Source: Cafeteria roenbergensis
Lineage: Eukaryota; Sar; Bigyra; Bicosoecida; Cafeteriaceae
Length of the DNA stretch: 64,000 nucleotides
Assembly: GCA_008330645.1 (NCBI GenBank)
Contig: VLTN01000024.1
Location: forward strand, 186,001 to 250,000
Reading direction: 5' to 3'
The notes under the pieces are model-generated. The model worked only from the letters and a program-made list of their open reading frames with translations. It did no database searches and was not told where the DNA came from. Below are positions 9,503 to 18,000 of this stretch, one piece after another; position 1 is the first letter of the stretch; each line of letters opens with the position of its first letter. The translations under genes were made by a program, and so were the position numbers.

Positions 9503-10165
9503 ATGTCCGCTATCTGGGGCATTTCCGCGCTCGCCTCCATCGGTGGCGCGGTGGCGTCACTCGTGGTGCTGACCCAGGCAATGACCGCGCAGCCCGGAGT
9601 GCACCTCTTTACCTGGCACCCGATCCTGATGATGGCTGCGTTCACGCTGCTGGGCCCGTCTGCTGCCATTTTCGTCCAGGCGCGAAAGGCCACGACGAAC
9701 AGCTCGACCCGGTTCGGGCTCATCCTGGCCCACGCCTCCCTGCAGTGGACCGCGGCCGCGTGTGCCGCCGGCGGCTTCTACGCCGTGTACGAGCACAAGG
9801 ACGCCAAGGGCTACGGCCACTTCACGTCGCTGCACTCACGGGTGGGCCTTGCTGCAATGGGCATGTACGCTGGGGCCATGATGTACGCCGCCTTCCGCAC
9901 GACGACGAACAAGAACTTCTCCATGCTCTGGTCGGACGTCATGCACCGGATCGGCGGTGTTTTCGCCGTGTCCGTGGGCGCGGCCGCCGTCTGCACGGGG
10001 ATCCTGCACGAGCGCTGGACGCCCCCCAACATGGCCACGCAGACGCAGCAGCTCATCGCCGGCGCCGCGGTGCTCGGCGCGCTCACGGTCGCGGTCGGCT
10101 TCGTCATGCCGCCCGGCGCTGCCGCAGAGGACACCCACGACAAGAAGGCCACCAAGGCGGACTGA
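9503..10165 (+). CDS. Cytochrome b561 domain membrane protein, CYB561D2-like
   Basis: 220 residues in one exon. Six hydrophobic helices match the cytochrome b561/ferric reductase transmembrane domain. Likely haem-ligand histidines are present in their usual places: FTWHPILM in the second helix, LAHASLQW in the third, SLHSRVGLAAMG in the fourth and VMHRIGGVF in the fifth. Helix 1 is ISALASIGGAVASLVVL. Family members move electrons across a membrane, from cytosolic ascorbate to monodehydroascorbate or ferric iron on the other side; short single-domain forms such as CYB561D2 act on endomembranes. The C-terminus is a short charged tail (HDKKATKAD), so no soluble domain is fused. The start follows a Kozak-like ACCATGT and opens into helix 1. 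Membrane localisation and electron donor are inferred from family. Confidence 0.85.
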   Translation: MSAIWGISALASIGGAVASLVVLTQAMTAQPGVHLFTWHPILMMAAFTLLGPSAAIFVQARKATTNSSTRFGLILAHASLQWTAAACAAGGFYAVYEHKDAKGYGHFTSLHSRVGLAAMGMYAGAMMYAAFRTTTNKNFSMLWSDVMHRIGGVFAVSVGAAAVCTGILHERWTPPNMATQTQQLIAGAAVLGALTVAVGFVMPPGAAAEDTHDKKATKAD

Positions 10166-10730
10166 CGGAGAGCCACCGCCCCTCGGCAGGCCTTGCGTGT
10201 CCTCGCGCCACCCGCGGCCAGCGGCTCTGCCGCACCGTAGACGACGTGCTCTCTCGCCCCCCCCCCCCCCCGTCTCGCACTGCGTGCCGTGCTTTCGACG
10301 CGCGCGCTCGTGCCTGGCTACGGGGGCTGGGAGGCGGAGCAGCAGCGGAACAGGCGAAGTCGCTAGTCGAGCTCCGCCCCTCCCTCGGGCGGGGCGGTGT
10401 CATTGAGCTGCCGCCATCATGGGCGTCAGTGCGTGGCTGCCTGTGCCGACCGCCCGGGCCTCGCCAAGTCAAGTGCTTGCCCGGCCTGCGGGCGCGATCG
10501 AGCCAAGCCCCGCCTGCCGAACGCACGCGCAAGTGCCGCATCGACCAGTCACGCCTCCGCTTCAAGCCCAGCACAGGCACTCTCTCGTCTCCGCCCCCCC
10601 CCCCAATCCCCGCCCCCTCGCGCCGAGGCAGGCACACACACTCACACTCAGACCCACGGACACACATTGACACACAAGCGCCCTCGCGCCTGCTCGCACC
10701 AGAACGCGAGCCCCACACAGCTGCCCGCCG
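10166..10730. other. Convergent 3' gap with simple-sequence tracts
   Basis: 565 bp between the 3' ends of the b561-like gene (+) and the Tim17-family gene (-). It holds a run of about a dozen C around 10258, a second C run near 10597, and a CA-rich imperfect repeat around 10630-10680. No gene is recognised; presumed 3' UTRs of both neighbours. Confidence 0.6.
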
Positions 10731-11524
10731 TCACACCCAGTTGGCGCCCACCATGTCCAGCACGGTGCTGCCGAGCCCGAAGACGCAGGCTCCCGAGATG
10801 GCTCCCGCCCCCACGGCGAGCGCGGAGCTCATGGAAGCCGCGCCCTTGACGGACTCCCGAAAGTACGCCTGCAGGAACTGCTGCCGGTTGGCGTTGAGCG
10901 CAAAGGGCACCGCCACGGCAACGGCTCCGGCAGCGAACGGCGCGCTGGCTGCGTAGCCGGCGGAGTCGACCGCGCACTTGACGGCGGAGTATCCCGCGAA
11001 GACGGCTCCCAGGCGCGCCGACGCCATCGCCGCTTGCTTGGCTGCGAAGGCGGTGGCATGTGAGCGCGCTTTTCTTTTTGGGGGGGGGGGTCGTCTGGAG
11101 CGCTCAGGCGGCTGGCGAGACGGCCCGCCCGTCGTCCGCCCGGGCGTGATGCGAACGCGACCGCCGCTGCGCCCAGCGCGTGCAAGCGCAGCCGAAGCAC
11201 GAGGCTCGCGACAATCCTGAGGGACTCACCGATCATCTGCATGCGCAGGTTGGGCTGGCCGATGACCATCGCAGACGGCCCCGCGATGAGGTGAAAGGCT
11301 GCTCCGACGACGGCGCCTGCGGAAACAGCGTGGAGCAGCCGGCCGCGCTAAAAGCTGGTCGCAAGCGGAGGCCGGAGGGCGCCATGCGCCGGCAAACGCG
11401 ACCGCATGGGGCTCTCACCAACTCCGGCGCCCTTGGCAGTTCCCAGAACACACTTGTGCATGTACAGGGGCTGGTCGGCGTCGTCGGGCCGCTCCGGGGC
11501 GGTGTGTGGCGCTGCGTCGGCCAT
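10731..11524 (-). CDS. Tim17/Tim22/Tim23-family mitochondrial inner-membrane protein
   Basis: Three exons on the minus strand: 11524-11419, 11316-11230 and 11041-10731, joined by introns of 102 and 188 bp with GTGAGA/GTGAGT donors and CCGCAG/TCGCAG acceptors. The joins keep frame (phase 1 at both) and give 167 residues. The product starts MADAAPHTAPERPDDADQPL, then has four Gly/Ala-rich hydrophobic segments: GAVVGAAFHLIAG, ARLGAVFAGYSAVKCAVDS, ASAPFAAGAVAVAVPFAL and SALAVGAGAISGACVFGLG. This small four-helix glycine-zipper layout is that of the Tim17/22/23 superfamily, which includes preprotein translocase channels and complex I subunit NDUFA11. I cannot tell which member this is; the C-terminal half resembles the non-translocase branch. 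No cleavable presequence is seen, as usual for the family. The gene is divergent from SPT6. Confidence 0.75.
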
Positions 11525-12064
11525 TCCCACAACGCAACCGCGGCCAGGCAGCCACGCGCGGGACTCCTCTGGGCGGAGTGCGGCGGGCACGCTGGCCTGG
11601 CGGGTCTGGCCGCGCCGACGGGCGGCATGGCAGCCCCGCGTTCGGGCCGCGCGCGGGTGGCTCTGCCGGCCCTGCGCTCCCTCGCGGACAAAGGAGAACG
11701 GCGGGCCTCCTCGGGCCGCATCTGCGCGGCCCCAGAGCCACTCTGCGGTGCGGGCGCCGACCCGTGCAGGAACAGACCGCTAGCTTCGGCTCGGTCCAGT
11801 TCGGGTGAGGGCCAGCGCGCTCAGGGGCGCAAGGGGCTGCCTGGCGCCCGCTCGGCCCTGCATTGCCAGGACAGGCCGCGGCGCGGTGCTCGGCCGCCCT
11901 CGCCCGGGCCGCCCCGCGGGCCCTGGTGCTAGGGCGCGTTTGTCTAGCTCGGCACCCCGCGCGCCCGCCCCAGTGGCTGCCCCGCTTCTGGTGGTCCCCT
12001 TCTCCTTGTGCGCAGGTCCGGAGGGGATCCGCCGTTCTGCTCCCGCGCGTGGCAACGACAGGCC
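11525..12064. other. Divergent intergenic region, Tim17-like (-) / SPT6 (+)
   Basis: 540 bp between two divergent start codons, presumably carrying both promoters. GC remains high and no TATA-like or repeat element stands out. Its right part holds a likely 5' UTR intron of SPT6, listed separately. The long open frames here lack domains and look like GC-driven background. Confidence 0.5.
11805..12015 (+). other. Predicted 5' UTR intron of SPT6
   Basis: A GTGAGG donor at 11805 and a pyrimidine-rich tract ending TGCGCAG at 12015 bound 211 bp just before the SPT6 start codon. Both ends match the splice sites used within coding regions of this window. It would place the SPT6 transcription start upstream of 11805. 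Confidence 0.5.
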
Positions 12065-15000
12065 ATGGCGGAGCACAGTGAGGCAAGCACGCGAGCGCAG
12101 CCGCCGCGCGCCGTGGCCGGGACCCCCCCGCTGGGCCGCCCGGCCCCTGCCCTCGAGCGCCAGGCCAGGCGTGCAAGCGTGATTTTATTTGCAGCGGCCA
12201 GGTCACGCCTGCTGCCCCCTTGCCGGCACTTGCCCGCCGCTCTCGCCGCAGATGATGGAAGCAGCGCTCCCGACCTCAAGAGGCAAGCGTCATTGGACAC
12301 GCTAGCGAGCGTCGATGGCGAGGCAGCGGCGACGGCCGCCGCTGCAGACGCAGAGGCCGCTGCGATGGTCAAGGCTCTGGCTGCGGGCCTCGGGGGCGAC
12401 GACGACGACGACGACGATCCCTTTGACGACGACGCTGATGACGACGGCGACGACGACGGCAATGCCGACGACGACGCGGCGGCGGCTGGAGCCCGAGGCT
12501 CGGCTCGTTCCGGGGACGACAGCCCCGATCCGGGCCGTCGCCTCGCCGCGCCGAAGCGCGTGCGCCCTGAGGCAGCCCCCGCCGCCGGGTCAGCCGCCAA
12601 GCGCCCCCGGAAGAAGCTGCTGAAGCAGCGGAAGCAAAAGGGCCAGAAGCGGCGCTTGACGCAGGCGCCGTCGGCAGGCGCGGGAGTCGCCCACTTCTTC
12701 AAGGAGGACGCGGATGAGAGCGACGGGGAGGGCGGCGTCGCTGCGGCGAGCGACGACGACGACGACGACGACAACGACGACGACGGCAACGAGGCAGGCG
12801 ACCTCAAGGGCCTTATCGCCGATGACGACGACTCGGACAGCGACTCGGACAGCGACTCGGACAGCGACTCCGGAAGCGACTCCGGAAGCGACTCCGGAAG
12901 CGGCTCCGGAAGCGACAGCGACGGGCGCAAGCGCAAGCGCAGGCGCGGGAAGAAGCTCAGGCTGGCTCGCCACGTGGCGGACGACGCAGCGGAACAGGCC
13001 GAAGCTGCGGCGGAGCTGCTCGGCCTGCAAAACGACGTCGACGAGGACGCAGAGGCAGCGCTTGCCAACCCGAAGCGCGGGCCGCGCGCTGCGGCACGGC
13101 GCCCGAAGCGGTCCGAGTTCGGCAGAGAGCCCGGCCGCGGCGGCCACGACGGCGACCTCGGCGGCGACGACGACGACGACGACATGGGGGACCACGACGG
13201 CTACGACGACGACGAGCCCGTGATGAACAACCAGCCCTCCGACGACGTCGGCGACGACTCTGACGGCATGGAGGAGTTCCTGGCCGACGGGCCCTCCCAC
13301 GGCTCCAGGCGGCGGTCGGGCAAGCGGCACGGTGCGATGGGGAGCTTGACGTCGGACGAGTGGAACAGCTTCCGGGAGGCGTTTGGCGACGACGGGATCA
13401 TGCTGCTGCAGCGCGGAGACCACGACGACGACGGGTCTGCGCTGCTGGCGGTGTACGGCGACGACGACGATCCCGACGGCCAGGGCGGCCTGTCGGCAGA
13501 GGCCATGCCCGACCCCGACGAGGCCGACGACGACTACGACCCGGACGCCGCGGAGGGTGCTGACGCCGCCGGTGCCGCCGGCTTGGCGGCTCTCACGGGC
13601 GACGACCAAGGCGATGCCGCTGCCAGGAAGCCCCGCGCGGCCCCCCCCGCCTCCGCCTCCTCCAGCAGCTCCTCCGCGCGCGCCGTGCCCAAGACGCACG
13701 ACGCCATCTCTGCCGGGGCACGAGTCGCGATCGAGGCCGCCGCCGCGTCGGAAGCGGCCGCCAGCCGCGGCCTGCGCACCCTTGAGCCCGGGGCCAAGGA
13801 GCACCTCTTCGTGTCCGCGCTGGACGACAGCATCCGCGAGGCCGACGCCCCCGAGCGCCTGTGGCTCCGCATGCGCGTCCGCACGGCCCAGCTGGGCGAC
13901 GGCCACGACAAGGCCGCGGAGGCCAGGTGGGTCTCGGCCATGCTCCGCCACGAGCTCAGGCGCGAGGCCGAGACGGAGCAGCGCTTCGTGGACGCCGCGC
14001 AGGCGGGCCGCTGGCGCGGGCAGGAGCAGTTCTACGCCTCGCGCGGCGCCGTCCTCCCCGACGAGGCGGAGGAGCGGGCGGTGGCCACCGTGCTTCACCT
14101 CATCTGGGGCGAGCTCCTTGAGCCCGCGTGGGTGTGGGCGCACGCCCGCGACGACCTGCCGCCGTACTGGCGCATGCGCCACGTCTGGCGCGTCCTGGAC
14201 CTGGACGAGGACTACTGCCGCATGCAGTCGGACAAGCGCGACCTGGCAGGCAAGGTGGCCGCCCTCCGCGGCCTCGAGCAGCATGAGCGCGAGGAGCTCG
14301 AACGCCTGGTGGAGGACGCGGCCTCTGCAGAGGCCTGCGCGTCGCGCATGCTAGACGCGGGGCTCGGCGTGGGCGGCCGAGGCGGCGGCATCGCCGACGC
14401 CCACGCTCGCATCAAGTTCGTCGAGGCAGTGCTGCGGGGGCGGCGCGGCATGGCCGGGCGGACCGACGGCACGTCCTCCGCCACCGCGTCCGCGCAGCGC
14501 TCGCTGCTGGTCGAGCTCGCGGCCCAGGCCGGTATCCCAGAGGCGGCCGAGCGTCTCGGCCTGATCAAGGCGTCGTCCCTCGCGGAGCGGGTGGCGGCGG
14601 GCACGGCCCTGGGCGCGGAGCTCCCGAGCGGCGTGGAGGGGGCCCTCTCGGAGGACCTGGGCGACCAGGAGGACGCCATCGAGGCCAAGCTCATGGTGTG
14701 CGTGGAGCCCGCCGACCTGGGGGCGGAGGATCGCGAGGCCGAGGGAGGCGCCGGCGCGTCGGCGGCGGCAAGCGCAACCGCCGTGGCGAACGCGGCCAGC
14801 GGCGGCTTCGCCACCGACAAGGACGTGCGCAGCGGCCTCGTCCGCTTCTGCGGCCGCGACCTCGCCCTCTACCCGCCCCTGCGCCGGGCCGCCCGGCGCG
14901 CCTGGCGCTCCATGGCCAAGATCAACACGCACGCCACCGACGCGGGGAAGCGGGAGATCGACGGCCACCACCGCCTCTTCGGCGTGCACGTCCTCCGCAA

Positions 15001-18000
15001 CAAGCCCCTGGCGGCCTTCGCGCGGCCCCCGCCCCCTGTGAAGCCCTTCTTCGAGCCGGCCGCCTCGGCCTCCGGCATCCCACTGCCCCCCGAGCTGGTG
15101 GACCTCGTGGACGACGAGGCGCCCCCTCTGTCGGCCTCCGTCGCTGCCCGCGCATCCGACGTCGCCGCTCGCACCGGCTTCGGCTCTGCCGAGGACATGA
15201 ACCGCGTCGTCGCCTGCCACCCGGGCGCCGGAGCCCCCGCCGTGTGCCGCGCGGCCGTCCCGGCGGACGGCCTGCCGGGCGCCAGCGAGCTCTTCGTGGC
15301 CGGCAAGCACCCGGGCGTGGCGGGAGGGCCCACGCAGTGGCTTGCCATTGCGCAGGCCGTCAGGGCCAAGCTCGTGACCGTTGAGTGGGGCGTGGAGGCC
15401 GCCGTCGGGGCCGTCATCTCCGCCCTCCTCCCCCTCGCCCTCTCCCCTGCGGGCGCCGCAAAGGCCGCCCCGGTGCTGGCGGGGCTCGCCGACCCCGCCG
15501 CCAGGGAGCTCCTGCGGACGGAACTCACGCCGCTCGACCGCCTCCGGATGGACGTCGTCGCGGAGGCCGCCGCCCGCCTGTCCGACTCCTTCCGCGTGGA
15601 GTGCGACAAGGAGCTCCTCAAGGTCGCGCAGGACATCGCCGCGCAGGAGCTCGGGGCCGCGATCCGCCGCAGGGCCTTCGCGCCGCCGCTGCCCCCCGCC
15701 GTGCCCCCGCCTTTCAGGGTCAAGCGGCCCGCGGCCTCGTCCTCGGGGGCGCAAGGCGCCGCGGCTGGCGCGCCCAGCGGGGGCTACGACGTCGTGGAGC
15801 CGACCCAGGGCGACGACGTCGCCTTCGTCGGCGCCCTGGGCTGCCCCCCTCCCGCCTCCGCCTCCTCGGACGACCGGGCCCCCACCGGCCTGCTCCTCGC
15901 CCTCATCGCCTGGCAGGACGGCGCCCACGCGGCGGTGCTTGACGCCTCCGGCGTCCTGGTCGCCAGCAAGGCCCTCCACAGCGACCGGACCCGCAGGTCG
16001 CAGGACCTCGTGGCCCTCATGCTCGCCCACGCGCCGGACCGCTGCGTGGTTGGCACCGGAGGCAACGAGGACGCCCGCCGGCTCCGCACCGCCGCCCAGG
16101 AGGCGTCCGTGGAGGCCGCGGACCTCATCCGCCGCGCCCGGGAGGAGGAGGAGGAGCACGCCGCCCGCAAGCAGATCCGGCGCCGCCGCGCCGCGGGCGC
16201 GGGCGGCGACGTTGCCGCCGAGGAGGAGGACGAGGAGGAGGACAGGCGCGAGGCGGAGGCGGCGCGCGAGAACCGCAAGGACTACAGCTCCGTTCTGGGG
16301 CGGCGCTCCACGCTGCTGGGCACGGGGTCCGGCCGCGAGGCCCTTGCCCACGTGGTCGCCCGCTGGCTCGCCAGCGGCGTGTGGCGCTCCCGCTTGCCGC
16401 GCCAGGTGGCCATGGAGGCCCGCGAGCCCGACGCCTTTGGAAACGTCGGCCGCCCGCGCATCGTGGGGCCTGGCTCCTTCATGGTGGCCTTTGTCGACGA
16501 CTCAGTGGCCAACGTGCGCGCCCGCTCCCCTGCCGCCCGCCGCGAGAACAAGGAGCTGCCCGTCGGCCAGCTGGCCGCGCTCAGCCTCGGCCGCCTCGCC
16601 ATCAGCCCCGCCGCGGAGATGGCCCGCCTCTGGGAGCTTCGCGGCACCGCCGGCGGCGCCAAGGACGCCCAGGACCTCGGTGTGGCCGCCATCTCCAACG
16701 AGGTCCTCGCGCTCCCGCTGCACGAGTTCCAGAGGGACCTCCCCCGCGCCCTGTGCCAGCGGGCCGCGGAGCGCGCCATGGTGGAGGTGGTCTCCTCCCT
16801 CGGCTGCGACCTCAACCGCGCGGCCTCCTCCGACCTGGCCGCCCACCTGCTCCAGTTCGTCCCCGGCCTGGGGCCCCGCAAGGCCGCGGCGCTCGCCGCG
16901 GAGGTGTCTGCCGCTGGCGGCTCCGTCCCCAGCCGCGCCGCTCTTCGTGCCTCCTTCCTGAGCGCAACCGTGTTCCGCAACGCGGCGTCGTTCCTCGTCT
17001 TCCCCACCTCCACGACGGCCTGCCTCCAGGCCGCCGCCGACGCCGCGGCCATGGTGCTGGACAACGCCCGGTCGACGGGCGTGGCGGACCCGGCCGCGGC
17101 CATCGCCGCCGCGCGCGACGCTGGCATCACCATTGACCCGTACACCGACGCAGCGGAAGGCGCGGCCGACGCGTCCAACCCCCTGGACGCGACGCGCATC
17201 CACCCGGACCGCTACGGCCTCGCCCTCAAGGTGCTGCACTCCGTCGACTTCTACGCCCACCAGGACGGCGAGGGCCGCTACTACAAGCGCCGCGCTGACG
17301 AGGCCCCCGACGTGGCCGACCCCGAGGGCTACGCCGACCTCGTCCGCGCCATCATGGCCGTGGCGAACCAGCGCCTCCGCGTGTGGTGCGAGCTTCACGC
17401 GCGCCGCAACGGGGACGCCGCCATGCGCCACCAAGGGTACCGCGCCTGGACCCGCAACAGCGTGCTGCGCGACGTCCAGGTGCCCTCCGCGCTTGAGGGC
17501 ATCGACGACGAGGCCAAGGAGGCCCTGCGCAAGAAGGCCGAGACGGACGTCGTCCTCGCGGCCCGCATCAACGCCGGCGAGACGGGCGAGGCCGTGCTGG
17601 TGGCGGAGGAGCCGCTCGACTTCCTCGACGCCCTGCAGCTGGACTACTTCGCGCAGAGCCAGGAGGCCGAGGGCGCTGGCAGGGTCCGGCACTGCCTGGA
17701 GGCCATCAAGGAGGAGATCCGGCGCCCCTTCGCGGACCCGCGGCCGGCCTTCGCCGAGCTGGCCGGGGAGGCGGAGCTGCGCCTCCTCACCGGGGAGACG
17801 GTGTCCTCGCTCAGGGCAGGCACCGTCTGCACCGTGCGCGTCTTCCGCGTGCGCCAGCGCGGCTTCATGGCGCGCCTGCCCTCCGGCGTGCTCGGAATCG
17901 TGGAGGAGGCCGGCCTCCCCGACGAGCTCCAGAGCCGGGTGGCGGCCGGCGAGCGGCTCAACGAGATGGGCATCCTCCAGGCGGGGGCCTCCGAGGTCAC

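Noticed and set aside
10258-10275. Long C run as a regulatory element
   Set aside because: Simple homopolymer in a convergent 3' gap; no supporting structure.
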